Shown: positions 34,660 to 45,441, numbered from the stretch's first letter. The stretch: 64,000 bases of DNA from Dromiciops gliroides (GCF_019393635.1 NC_057866.1:118558233-118622232), one strand, 5' to 3'. Made by a program: numbers and translations. Notes: a model not told the origin generated them from the letters alone.

Positions 34660-34785
34660 CCATCTCTGAGACCAAGAGAGGTAAATGGACTTGTCCAAAG
34701 GCATACAGGTAGTAAGTGGTAAAGCCTGGATTTGAATATAGGGATCTAATTCTAAATCCAGTGATCTATGCACTGTACCAGATTT
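34660..34785 (-). repeat. MIR-like SINE (antisense)
   Basis: 'aagagaggtaaatggacttg', 'atacaggtagtaagtggtaa' and 'cctggatttgaatatagg' are the MIR 5' half in reverse. Confidence 0.65.
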
Positions 34786-34931
34786 CCTCCCCAAGTATGT
34801 CTTTAAAGTGACATCTTTCCTATGAGAGAACATGGAAAAAACATCCAGTTATCTTCCTCCCTTCCTCTTTCCAGTTGTCACCAGTGCCCTCTCTCTGACA
34901 AAACTACTTTTAAAAAAATGTATTCAGTCTC

Positions 34932-35073
34932 GGGGGCAACTAGGTGGCACAGTGGATAGAACACCGGCCCGGGAGGATCTGAATTCAAATCTGGTCTCAG
35001 ACACTTGACACTTACTAGCTGTGTGACCCTGGGCAAGTCACTTAACCCCAATTGCCTCACCAAAAAAAAAAAA
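34932..35073 (+). mobile_element. WSINE1-like SINE
   Basis: Sense copy with a small deletion in the head ('ggcccgggaggatctgaatt') and an A13 tail. The TSD AATGTATTCAG (34917-34927) and AATGTATCCAG (from 35074) has one mismatch. Confidence 0.92.
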
Positions 35074-37952
35074 AATGTATCCAGATTATCTGTCCTAGCA
35101 ATTTCCATGAATAATTTCTGATAGCCAAAAGGTTCTAAGGTTCTTAAATAGAAGGGGCAAGGGGAAAGGACAAGGAAACTATCCCAGCACTAGCCATGTA
35201 ACAGGTTGTTAGAGGTTTTTGTAGTCCAGAAGAGCCTTTCTTGTTGGAGCAATGTTCCCTTCTCTCACTTGGTAGCTCTTTCTTCTTGTCCTTCCCCTTT
35301 TCTGTAGATCCCTTTATTTAAAATCTCTATTCCTAGACTCTTGCAACTGAAAACTTCCCCATTCCTAGATAACTGGTGCCCCTCTACTGATGCAGACATG
35401 ATATGAGTTAAGACCTTGTTTTTCTCTAAAAATTCCCCATCCAACTTCAGGATTTCTGAGCTCCTCTGAGACATGGAATGAAGATGAAGGAATCTCACCT
35501 ATTGAATGCAATCAATACTCCTCGTCCTGGGAGTGAACCCTAATAAGACCACTCTGTTTTCTTTTCTCTGGCCTTGGTCTGAAGACCGTCATCCTTCACG
35601 TTCCTTGTCATTTTCTATCCTGCTTCATAGTTATCACCTTTCACTCTTTCTTGAGGATGGATGCTGCTCTATTTTTTGAGGTGTCAACTATTTTCTTAAA
35701 TATTTTAATAGGGTTGGTTATGACTTTAGTATTCTCCCCTTGTCTTTGCCCTCTTCTATACTCTCAACCCTGAGGTGGCCTCAGTTAAACTATGTAACCT
35801 TCCTTAAAACATGACAAATAGAAGAACTATTGCTTTCAGGATCTACTGGCTCAACTAATTATTCTGAAAAACACCTTAGGTCCTAGTAAAAGACAACAGT
35901 AAGGGATCATCATTTGTGTGAGGGAAGTCAATATTACTCCTGACTATATTTCCTTATATCTGTAGTAATAATTTATATAGCCATGAACAAAACTGTTCTC
36001 ATGGATCAAATGGCTGTTGATGGCAAAAAATTAAGCATGTAGGCTTAATTTTCTTCAGGTTTGTTTAAAGGTTAAAAGCCCATATTGTCTCTGACAACAC
36101 ATTTTTAGTCATGGAAAGTAAAAAATACCCAGCTCTGGGGAATTCCTGGTGTTGGGTCATACAGCATCAGTCAGCCTTACTGCTTCATGTAGGAATGAGG
36201 GTGCCCTGCCAGAGGGAGTTATCAATGCTAGGAATTTGTGAAGTTCCTGAACCACTGAAATAAAGGTCTGAAATTATATTCTCACCTTATCTTCCACATC
36301 TCTTGTGGTGCCCTAAAACATGGCTCTATAAAGTAGACATGAAAAGGACAGAACTATTACACAGTGTGCTTCCTTCCATTGGCAATAGAAAGTTAATCCC
36401 ACAGAATGATTAAGGCAAGGAATTCCTTGGTATTATGGAGTAACCTTAGGATACTGGTGAACTTCTTAGATCAGATAAACTTCAATGCTGCATTAAGCTC
36501 TTGAAAAACTGAGACATATAAATTAATCCATGGACCATAAACAATCACTGTGCCTTGTGCAATTTCCAGTCAAGCAATGATAATGAGCATGGGCTGCCAG
36601 CATCCAGACTGGGCACAGTGCTGTTTAGCCCAGACTGATGATTTAGAGAGTGAAGAAACTAAACTCCATTCAACTAAAAATGGCTCATTTCAAAGCATGA
36701 TGAATTGAAGAGGGCAAAAAGATGCAAATGACCAAAACAACTTTGGTAACTGGTACAAAAATTAATGAGAAGAGATTTAATAATCTTGTAAACTCAAATA
36801 TGAACCTGTTTTCCATTAGACCTACTTGAACAAAAGAAAATGAATTCTGATGAAAATGTCACAAAATACTATAGCAGTTTGATGACAGGGATAATAACCA
36901 AATCTCCTGGCTCTTTGCTGTCCGTGACCTTGCAATCCACTGCTGGTTGCAGAGAATATAAATAGAGCCAAGTGATTGCAGGCTTCTTGTGTCCTGCCAG
37001 CATTTTGAAGCTGACAGTACTAGATTCCTCCTCCCTACCCCCAGCATCCTGTTGAGCAAGTGTCAGCCATTGCTAAAGCTGCTGACATTACCTGGTAAAT
37101 CATGGCCCACACATCATTCAGGCTGGAACCATTAAAAATAACAAATCATAGCTAAGACAGCATTGCTAAATCAAATCTTAGTCTCTAAGCCAAGAACAGA
37201 TTCAGCAGAGCAACTGAAAGCCAAGAGTTGGTTCAGGAAAACCACATGACAAAATGAGACTTCTTTTTCAAATGCCACATTAAAAAAAAACCAACCACAT
37301 ATTTGGAATCATACAGGATTTCATGGATTTACACAGTACATCACATCAAAATAACAGCAAAAACTGAATTACACTGAAAATGTCACCATATAAACTCTGA
37401 GAGGAGATGTTTTCATTGACTCAAATGGGGCCAAACTAGACAAATAAAAGATGTCTTCCCAGACATCAAGGTCAAAAGTAAGTAGAATTTATCCAACTGA
37501 AATCTAATCCCCACTGAGTAGCAACTGTTCTCAATATACCAAAGGATGCCTCCCAAATTATCTTTGCAATAAATAATTTTAAGTCCAAATTCCCTCCTGG
37601 AAATTCTAAACTCAATATTTCTGCCCACAGGCCACTTTGGCAAGGCAAAGGGCCACCTGAAAAATCTCTCTGTTTGCCAAATTCAAACGAATATTTATTC
37701 TAAAGAGATTGGTCACTCTACCTTTTGCTTCTTGAATTTTGGTCAATATTTTTTGGGAGAAGAAGAGGTGGGTGGCAAGGTACAGAAAGTGAGGCTACTG
37801 ACTCTTGGCAGGGACTGGAGGGGGGATGAATAGGAAAGAATAATGCCAGCATCAGATGTGCTTTCTTTCTCTTAAGGCTCTTCCTTCTCTCTAGGCTTTC
37901 TATTTGTTCTTTTTCTCTCCATTTAGGCAATTTCTCTTATCTTGGCTTTTAG
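35074..37952. other. Longest repeat-poor stretch (2.9 kb), no gene recognised
   Basis: I can assign no repeat family or coding exon. It contains an octamer-type ATGCAAAT (36722-36729) and a TATA-like TATAAATAG (36957-36965). Both could be chance. Open frames here are short and lack motifs. Confidence 0.45.
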
Positions 37953-38180
37953 TCAGGGTTCATAACTTTTTTTGTGTTATGGACAACTGTGTCAGACTGA
38001 TGAAACATATGGATCCTTACTCAGAATAAATGCTTTTAAATTCATAAAATATGTGATTACAAAGGAAACCAATTCTATTGGAAATTATTATCAAAATAAA
38101 TACACATGTATCTACTTATACATATATGTATCTCTCTCTCTCTCAAACCAAATTCACACACATCAGGTTAAGAACCCCTG
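37953..38180 (-). repeat. MITE-like palindromic repeat (copy 1)
   Basis: The left end TCAGGGTTCATAAC and the right end GGTTAAGAACCCCTG are near inverted repeats. The interior 'acaaaggaaaccaattctat' and 'ttactcagaataaatgcttt' is shared with 60755-60936. A TA/TC microsatellite lies near the right end. Confidence 0.6.
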
Positions 38181-38224
38181 GATAGCTAAGAGATGGTAGG
38201 CTCTAACTGCATCATTTTTTTAAC

Positions 38225-38410
38225 TACTGTTATTAGCTATGTGACCCCAGGCAACTCACTTAACCCATCTGCTTCAGTCTCCTCAAATGTAAAATAGGCA
38301 TAATAATAGCACCTACATTCCAGGGTAATTGTAAAGATAAAATGAGATAATATTTATAAAGTGCTTTACAAACCATAAAATGTTATTTAAATGTTAGCTA
38401 TTATTATTAC
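38225..38410 (+). repeat. MIR/THER1-like SINE
   Basis: 'agctatgtgaccccaggcaa', 'ctcacttaacccatctgctt', 'tgtaaaataggcataataat' and 'aaagtgctttacaaaccata' to 'gttagctattattatta' run in sense order to the 3' end. Confidence 0.82.
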
Positions 38411-38504
38411 CTTTCAATTGGGCTCTGACAAATCCAAAATTTAGATCAATATTTTTGTTTTCTTGGTGAGGTTCCCTCAGGGAAAAGGGGAGGTGAGAAT
38501 CAGA

Positions 38505-38680
38505 CGTTTGGAGCTAAGAAAGACCTTGGAGGTTATCTAGTCCAACCCCCTCATTTTACACACAAGGAAACTGAGTCCCAGAAAACGTATCTTATCCAAG
38601 GTCACACAGGGAGTAGATATCAGAACCTAGCTTTGAACGAAGCCATTGATTCCAAATCTAGTGGTAATGCCACTAAACCG
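38505..38680 (-). repeat. MIR-related SINE
   Basis: 'agaccttggaggttatctag', 'tccaaccccctcattttaca', 'aaggaaactgagtcccagaa' and 'aaggtcacacagggagtaga' follow the same order as 22676-22830. Confidence 0.7.
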
Positions 38681-38691
38681 CAAAGGTGATT

Positions 38692-38900
38692 TCTTCTTCT
38701 TCTCCTTCTCCTCCTCCTCCTCCTCCTCCTCCTCCTCCTTCTTCTTCTTCTACTTCTTCTTCTTTTGCAGGGAAATAGGGGTTAAGTGACTTGCCCAGGG
38801 TCACACAGCTAGTAAGTGTCAAGTGTCTGAAGCCGGATTTGAACTCAGGTCCTCCTGAATCCAGGGCCGGTGCTATCCACTGTGCCACCTAGCTGCCCCC
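38692..38900 (-). mobile_element. WSINE1-like SINE with (TTC/TCC)n tail
   Basis: The core and head are 38767-38900. The tail side is about 75 bases of TTC/TCC triplets (GAA/GGA on the element strand). The TSD AAAGGTGATTTCTT lies at 38682-38695 and 38901-38914, so the triplet array lies inside the insertion and grew from its tail. Confidence 0.93.
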
Positions 38901-39004
38901 AAAGGTGATTTCTTAAAAAATTTGCCCCAAAATTGTTACCTACAATTTGAGGGTGTTGGTAGAACTTGCTCACTGCTATCTAATTGATACATCTAGTTCA
39001 GTTC

Positions 39005-39440
39005 ATCTAACTTTTATTAATCACCTACTATGCACTAAGCTAGTTACTGGTGATAAAAAAACAACCACAAAATAGCTCTGGCCCTCATGTAGTTTACTTT
39101 TTATTGAGGTAGAAAATATATACCCTTATAAGTAAATGCAAATATATACATACACACACACACATATATATATATATATACATATATGTGTGTATGTATA
39201 TATGGTTCTGGGGATGGGGAAACTGAGACAGGTAGACAGGTCTTGCCTGGTAAATGACTTGCCTTGAGTCACATAGTAAAGTGGTGGGGAAGACTTCTGG
39301 TAGAAGACTGGATTTTGTTTGGGACTTAAAGGAAACCAGGTAGTAGGGATAGATAAGGAGAAATAGTTTTCCAGGCATGGGGGACAGCTGGAGAAAAGGC
39401 TCAGAGATGAGAAATGGAAAGTTAAGAATGAATGAACTTT
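39005..39440 (-). repeat. L2 3' region with internal microsatellite
   Basis: 'atcacctactatgcactaag', 'tagctctggccctcatgtag', then 'ttccaggcatgggggacagc' and 'tggagaaaaggctcagagat' are antisense L2 landmarks. A (CA)n(TA)n array interrupts at 39145-39202. Confidence 0.65.
39145..39202. repeat. (CA)n(TA)n microsatellite
   Basis: ACACACACACACATATATATATATATACATATATGTGTGTATG, a compound dinucleotide repeat. Confidence 0.9.
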
Positions 39441-39524
39441 CAGATTTGGATGACTTGAAGAGTAAGTTACAGAAGCAGAAAAAGAAAAGGTAGGAGAATG
39501 AATATGTTTTAATAGATAAAGCCT

Positions 39525-39780
39525 TTTAGAGCCCTTTATTATGGTTTAGGCACTATGCTAAATTCTCAGGATTACTCTCAAGGGGCTTACATTCTTTTTT
39601 GGGAGGCGCAATAAGGGTTAAGTGACTTGCCCAGGGTCACACAGCTAGTGAGTATCAAGTGTCTGAGGCTGGACTTGAACTCAGGTCCTCCTGAATCCAG
39701 GGCCAGTGCTTTATCCACTGCGCCACCTAGCTGCCCTTAAGGAGCTTACATTCTAAAGGAAAAAGATAACACTTGAAAAG
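39525..39780 (-). repeat. L2 3' end (antisense), split by a SINE
   Basis: 'tttaggcactatgctaaatt' and 'aaggggcttacattct' come before the SINE and 'aaggagcttacattctaaag' after it. This is the antisense L2 terminus. Confidence 0.6.
39596..39737 (-). mobile_element. WSINE1-like SINE
   Basis: Complete antisense copy. TSD AAGGGGCTTACATTCT and AAGGAGCTTACATTCT on the two sides, one mismatch. It is inserted in an L2 end. Confidence 0.93.
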
Positions 39781-40218
39781 GATGTGGGTAGTGGGTGGGA
39801 AGGGGGTGGGGTACTGGTATGCAGGCAGAACAGATGAGACAGTGATTGTGTATAACATGGTTGGAGCTCCACACATGCCAGTGCCAGGCAGGAACTCACC
39901 AATCATTGAGTCATGGAGGAAAAGTTATGAGTTCAGTTATGGATATGTTGAATTTGAGGTGCTGGTGGGTCATACAAGTAGAGATCTTTAATTAGTTGCT
40001 CTCATCTATCCCTGAAGAACTATATGTAAGAATCCTAAGGGCAAGATAAATGTAATTGCTAAGCTACTTCAGTCTTCTTGGAAAAATCTTGAAAAAAAGG
40101 AAAGACACTTCAGGACTGGAAAAGAATAGAAAGAGAAAACTTTTTTAAAAAGGGATGAGGGTAGAGTCTGCAAACTATAAAGCAGAGAACCTGACCTCCA
40201 TTCATGACAAAATCTTAG

Positions 40219-40296
40219 AATCATTTATTTATTTATCTATTTACTCATTCATTTATCTATCTATCCATTCATCTAATTATTCATTTATTTATTTAT
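40219..40296. repeat. (ATTT/ATCT)n tetranucleotide repeat
   Basis: ATTTATTTATTTATCT, then ATTCATTTATCTATCTATCC and ATTTATTTATTTATTT. It runs directly into the TTAGGG units. Confidence 0.9.
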
Positions 40297-40317
40297 TTAG
40301 GGTTAGGGTTAGGGTTA
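40297..40317 (+). repeat. Short interstitial TTAGGG run (3.5 units)
   Basis: Three perfect TTAGGG units and a trailing TTA, joined to ATTT repeats on the left and to the TSD of a SINE on the right. Confidence 0.95.
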
Positions 40318-40332
40318 AGAATAGTGGTTAAT

Positions 40333-40488
40333 GGGGCAACTAGGTGGTCCAGTGGATGGAGCACCGGCCCTGGACTCAGGAGTACCTTAGTTCAAATCTG
40401 GCCTCAGACACTTAACACTTACTAGCTGTGTGACCCTGGGCAAGTCACTTAACCCCAATTGCCTCACTAAAAAAAAAAAAAAAAAAAA
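40333..40488 (+). mobile_element. WSINE1-like SINE, young
   Basis: Complete sense copy with A22 tail. The perfect 18-base TSD AAGAATAGTGGTTAATGG (40317-40334, overlapping the first two G of the head, and 40489-40506) and the long pure A-tail mark a recent insertion. Confidence 0.96.
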
Positions 40489-40509
40489 AAGAATAGTGGT
40501 TAATGGATA

Positions 40510-41156
40510 TTAGCAGAAAAGTCAGCTTTTGAGAGTTTGGGTACCAGGTCAGGAGGATTGTGGATAACTTGTTCACAGGACTTCTCCTAGAATAGGGTAG
40601 TGTGAGAGTTGGAATAACACCTCCTGCTGGGAGGAACATTTTGTGAGCTCTGGACTAAGGACCAGCCATGTGGCCTTGGCGTCAGGAAGTGACGTTTGCT
40701 TGTGGGTACTGTCAATCAAAGCTACCAGCCAATTAGCTTGGAGGTATGTGTGTGTGTGTGTGTGTGTGTGTGCGGCCTGTTTCTGCTTTCGTAGGAGGCT
40801 TCTGGGGTAAAGAAGGGGTGAGGCTCTCTCTTTTTCCAGGGACCTCATGTGGGGTGAAGCAGAGATGCTGGCTCCCTTAGATAGATGAAGGCATTTTGGC
40901 CTCTTTTTCTCTTCTCACCAAATTCTTATGCTCCTGAATTTGGCCCTTACAGTAGTCATTTGTGCCACTGAGACCCAGTTAGCCCCATGACAGTTAAAAC
41001 TCTTGTTCTTTTGGTGGTATCTCCCAACACATCTTGCTTTATCTCTGCTTTGTGGCAATTTTATGGTCAAGATGGAAGCATGTGATAGTTGGCCTCTCTC
41101 TGTCTCTATGCCTTTTTTTTTTGTATCTCTTTGCCTTTTTGTGCTTCTCTCTCTAT
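40510..41156. other. No gene recognised; (TG)n at 40745-40772
   Basis: Holds a clean (TG)n array of about 14 units and otherwise unique-looking sequence. Confidence 0.5.
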
Positions 41157-41203
41157 GTGTCTGTCTGTCCCCGTGTCTGTCTGTCTGTCTGTCTGTGTCT
41201 CTC
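41157..41203. repeat. (CTGT)n repeat
   Basis: GTCTGTCTGTCC, CCGTGTCTGTCTGTCTGTCT and GTCTGTGTCTC: an interrupted tetranucleotide array in a pyrimidine-rich stretch. Confidence 0.88.
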
Positions 41204-42020
41204 CTGCCATTCATTCAACTTGTCTTAGCCACGTAAATCACTTGGTCCATGTAATTTCTAACTTAAAGTGAGGGCAATTTTCTAGGTTTTTCAACTGTTG
41301 CTGCCATCTCCCCTACGCCAGATGTAGACCTATCCTCCATAGCTTTCCTTTTCTTTGACTCTTCTTTTCATCTTTCCCTCTCTCTTCATTCTCTACAAGT
41401 TTCAGCTAGCAATCACCATCATTCTTTTATAGGTTCCAATAATTCTCCTAATTCTCTCAATGAGAGAGAGGAGGAGAAATATATCACTATCTGTTACATA
41501 TGGATTTGAATGCTGCTTGCTCAAAGACAAACTTTGATTGATAGGTGAGATGATTTCCAGTTAAACCCTTTATACTTTTAAGTATTTTAATTTAGAGGAA
41601 TACAGTTTCTTTTTAGTATCCAGAAAACTGATAGCTTTCCTAAAGCCTTTTAGCCTCCTTTCAGATAAGTTAAATTTAGGATCTTTAAATAGAGCTTGCC
41701 TCTACTTTTCTTCAGCATTTTTGAATTTTTTCTTTAATGAAAACATGAAGCCAGAGTTTAAAGTTTTGTCTGTGGAAATTAGAAATTTCTGGCAATTTTA
41801 GAAATTCTATATTCAGTATAGTTCAAATTAACAAATGAGTTTAGCCAACAGTGGTTGGCTAGAGACCAAGGAATATTTATCAATTTCTTGAAAAACATCT
41901 GAGGATATATTTTACAATATATTTCAATATTTATAAATACTACATATAAAATAATGAAAATATCTGCAAGAACAGGTTAAATATTGTATTTGTGTTTTTG
42001 TGTATATATATATATATATT
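41204..42020. other. No recognised feature, AT-rich, ends in (TA)n
   Basis: I see no repeat family or gene. A short TATATATATATATATA array closes it at 42004-42020. Confidence 0.4.
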
Positions 42021-42024
42021 CATT

Positions 42025-42180
42025 AATTCCACAAGAATTCAAATATCCATTGCAGTGTTGGGCAGTCAGGGAGATATATGAACAAAATAGTTCTCATCCT
42101 CTAAGAGCTTAGTCTAATCCATAGATAAGAGAAATGTACAAATAGCTTGATGCTTTGATGTGTTTGTAACCTAATTGATA
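42025..42180 (-). repeat. L2-like 3' end (degenerate)
   Basis: 'ttgcagtgttgggcagtcag' and 'catcctctaagagcttagtc' resemble the antisense L2 terminus. Confidence 0.4.
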
Positions 42181-42196
42181 TAGGCATTCTTTCCAG

Positions 42197-42506
42197 TTAT
42201 TGTTTGTCCTTCACTCTAGAAGACGACCATGACACAGAGTGATATGACTTGCAGTGAATTGGATTTAAGTGAGGGAGGGCTGTACAAAGTCACCAACCTC
42301 ATTCTCTCCTCCAGACCCATCTGGGTCCAGTGACAAGATATACAACAGGATGAATGAAGATGGCTCCAATGTTTAAGGCAATTGGGGTTAAGTGACTGGC
42401 TCAGGCTCACACAGCTAATAAGTATCTGAGGTGAGATTTGAGCTCAGGTCCTTCCAACTTCAGGGTCAGTGCTCTATCCACTACACAACCTAGCTGCCCC
42501 ATTCCT
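42197..42506 (-). mobile_element. Composite SINE: WSINE1-like head plus second module
   Basis: On the minus strand the tRNA-like head and core (42506 to about 42372) pass without an A-tail into a 175-bp module with 'actggacccagatgggtctg', 'gaggagagaatgaggttggt', 'cactgcaagtcatatcact' and 'tgaaggacaaacaata'. The module recurs at 22116 and 43560. This suggests a longer SINE family of about 310 bp. Confidence 0.78.
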
Positions 42507-42636
42507 TCTAGTAGTGCTGATAAAAACATACCAATGCTTTCTCATCCTCTGTTTCTCTTGTCCACACCTTACCATATATATTGGGGACTTTTTTAGTGCC
42601 AGAAATTCCTTGTGGCTCTCTGTTTAATTACTTTTT

Positions 42637-42786
42637 CTTTTATTTTTTCAGGGTAGGGTAATAAAGGTTAAGTGATTTGCCCAGGGTCACACAGCTAGTA
42701 AGTGTCAAGTGTTTGGTGCTGCATTTGAACTCAGGTCCTCCTGAATCCAAGGCCAGTGCTTTATCCACTATGCCACCTAGCTGCTC
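42637..42786 (-). mobile_element. WSINE1-like SINE
   Basis: Antisense copy with core 'aggttaagtgatttgcccag' and head 'tgccacctagctgctc'. The flanks CTCTGTTTAATTACT and CTTTGTTTAATTTCT are a decayed TSD, so it is an older copy. Confidence 0.9.
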
Positions 42787-42924
42787 TTCTTTGTTTAATT
42801 TCTGATGACTAAACTACTTGTTAGCATCCATTTATTCTTCCAGTAAAATGTCGAGGGCTCTCAGAATAAAGTACTCTACTTCTCCAGTTTTTCAATTCTA
42901 AAATCTTTTTATTATAACAACAAT

Positions 42925-43170
42925 TAGAACAACAACAACTGGCATTTATATAGTGCTTTAAGGTTTGCAAAGCACTTCACAAATAATATCTTTTTATTCA
43001 CACAATGACCCTGGGAGGTAAGTGCTATTATTATCCCTACTTTATAGATGAGGAAACTCATAGATGAGGCAGCCAGAAGTTAAGTTGCTTTCTCACAGTC
43101 ACACAGCTAGTTAGTATCTAAGACTGGATTTGAACTCAAGTCTTCCTGACTTCAGGTCTAATACTCTATG
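42925..43170 (-). repeat. MIR/THER1-like SINE, near full length
   Basis: 'aactggcatttatatagtgc', 'tttaaggtttgcaaagcact', 'ccctgggaggtaagtgctat', 'atgaggaaactcatagatga' and 'gatttgaactcaagtcttcc' run in antisense order. Confidence 0.85.
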
Positions 43171-43299
43171 CATTGCCCATAGCACATGAATAGGAGTTCC
43201 TTTTCACTGAGGTCATCAAGTAAAGAATGGATGACAATTTATTAATATATAACTGATATATAAAGCCATTCTTTGCCCCATTTCTTACCTAGCTTTAAT

Positions 43300-43735
43300 C
43301 ACTGAATGGGCATTGCCTCAAGCAAGCTGAAACCTGTGAAAGACCTCAGCTTTAAAACGTCAAGGTTGTGGCAGCTAGATGGCACAGTGGATAAAGCACC
43401 GGCCCTGGATTCAGGAGGACCTGAGTTCAAATCTGGCCTCAGACACTTGACACTTACTAGCTGTGTGACCCTGGGCAAGTCACCTAACCCTCATTGCCCC
43501 TTAAAAAAAATATAAAAAACTAAAAAGTAAAAGGTCAAGGTCTCCCACTGCTTGGGGCCATCTCCAGTCATTCTGATATGTATCTTGCTGCTGTACCATG
43601 ATGTCTCTGGAGGAGAGAGTCTGGCAACTTTTCACAACCCTTCTTCACTTAAATCTAATTCACCGCAAGTCATAACATCACCTCCCCAATGTCATGGTCC
43701 TATTTGAGAGTAAAGGACAAACAACAATACAAGTG
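43300..43735 (+). repeat. Composite SINE module, split by a younger SINE
   Basis: Left part 'cattgcctcaagcaagctga' and 'aagacctcagctttaaaa'. Right part 'gtcaaggtctcccactgctt', 'ggggccatctccagtcattc', 'tctctggaggagagagtctg', 'ccaatgtcatggtcctattt' and 'gtaaaggacaaacaacaa'. It shares its 3' half with 22116-22243 and 42197-42371. Confidence 0.72.
43368..43512 (+). mobile_element. WSINE1-like SINE inside the composite repeat
   Basis: Complete sense copy 'ggcagctagatggcacagtg' to 'ccctcattgccccttaaaa'. Its target GTCAAGGT occurs before (43358-43365) and after (43533-43540). Confidence 0.92.
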
Positions 43736-44176
43736 AGGATTTATTATTTTTTTTTTCGGTATAATTAGGGTTAGATTGCTATGAGCTCCTCACTAACTCA
43801 AATTCCGTAATTTAGAATTTAACAAAACTTTGAATACCTGGGCAATATTATTTGTTTTGCCTTCATTATTCAAGACAAACCAATAATATAACTCACTATT
43901 TAAAATCAGTTTTTCTAATATTTAAGCCTGGATATAGTCCAGACAAGTAATGTGATAGTTTGTAACATCTGGATTCCTAAATTTAAAATATCAGCAAAAA
44001 AGAGCAACAACAAAACAAACCTACCTTATTTATAGTACCCTTGTCAAACTAAAACTAGCAAAAGTTGGGACATGGAAAACGACAATTATATTATTATTAT
44101 ATATGTAGGTATAATTAGAGAATTAAAATTGGTGTCATGAAATATCTCCAAATTATACATTAGAAAGTACTGTATA

Positions 44177-44328
44177 GGGGGCAGCTAGGTGGCGCAGTGG
44201 ATAAAGCACTGGCCCTGGATTCAGGAGTACCTGAGTTCAAATCTGGCCTCAGACACTTGACACTTGCTAGCTCTGTGACCCTGGGCAAGTCACTTAATCC
44301 CCATTGCCCCGTAAAAAAAAAAAAAAAA
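44177..44328 (+). mobile_element. WSINE1-like SINE, young
   Basis: Complete sense copy, nearly consensus, with A17 tail. Perfect 14-bp TSD AGAAAGTACTGTAT at 44162-44175 and 44329-44342. Confidence 0.96.
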
Positions 44329-44342
44329 AGAAAGTACTGTAT

Positions 44343-45159
44343 GAAATTATTTACCTTAAGTATACATCTAATCTTCCATTTTTATGGTGCTACCTTATTT
44401 TAAAAATGGGATAAAGATTATTAAATGAAACATATTTAAGTATATTTTTAAGTTAACTTCTTATCATGTACATTCAGTATATACCAACCCCCTGAGGCCT
44501 CAGGATATGATAAGGCTGTGTTAGTTTCTTCTTAAGTAGAATTGAATCTCCTACCCCATGCAGAATGAATAGCTGCCCTTGTCTCTGAATTCTGATTTCA
44601 GTTGTAATACCTGTTGCTATCACAAAGAAGACAATTAGCAGACTGTGGAAGTGGAAAAGCCAAATTGCCCTTAATGCTTCTGCTGCCTATGAATTGCTAA
44701 ATATTTGGTTACTTGAGGATCTAGAGTAGGAGCCAGGGTCAGCTGAGACTCATGGGTATAGTTTAGCATTTAGGCTGTGATGGTCTAGGACTTCCAGAAG
44801 CTTTTCACTTTGTTTAGTCTTCTACATGGAGTTTCCACCCCTGTTTCTTGAAGAGGTTGTCAATATTTTTCCTGTTCCCAAGCCATCCCTCTTTGTGAGC
44901 TGATTTGTCTATGGTTCCACAATTGTTGTTGCACTGTTCCTTTTTGTGGTCCACACACCATGCTGACTAAGCTTTGGACAACTTCCTTATTTTCCTCTTC
45001 TGGTTCTTTGGACTCTTCCCCTTGAATTCCAGGATCTGAAAGGCACACTTTTGGCTTATCTTGCCCAGAATCAAGCCTCCATAGCATTTCTGGCCATCTC
45101 TACACCATGCTTTCATGCAAATCAAATACACTCTATCTCCTACCATATTTCCCCTTATG
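44343..45159. other. No recognised feature
   Basis: Unique-looking sequence. A 75-codon minus frame at 44860-45087 has no domain. Confidence 0.4.
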
Positions 45160-45441
45160 TGTTATCTGCTGTAGACATTAGAATATAAGCTTCTTGAGGA
45201 TTGGAACAGTCGGTTTTTTGTTTGTTTGTTTTTTTTGTTTTTTTGTGAGGCAATTGGGGTTAAGTGACTTGCCCAGGGTCACACAGCTAGTAAGTGTCAA
45301 GTGTCAGAGGCTGGATTTGAACTCAGGTCCCCCTGAATCCAGGGCCAGTGCTTTATCCACTGTACCACCTAGCTGCCCAGGACTGGAACAATCTTGATCA
45401 TTGTGTTCGTATTACCAGTAGTTAGCACAGTGCCTAATATA

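Noticed and set aside
40297-40317. Chromosome end or true telomere
   Set aside because: Only 3.5 units, inside ordinary repeat-rich sequence on both sides.
44177-44260. SINE heads as tRNA genes
   Set aside because: A- and B-box-like parts (GTGGCGCAGTGG, GAGTTCAAATC) are present, but no cloverleaf with acceptor stem closes and each head is followed by the SINE core and A-tail.
43306-44403. Recurrent peptide of the type 'DKALALDSGGPEFKSGLRH' in many short frames across the window
   Set aside because: It is the translation of the sense strand of the WSINE1-like SINE. The antisense strand likewise gives 'RQLGLSDLPRVTQLVSVKCL'. No protein is implied.
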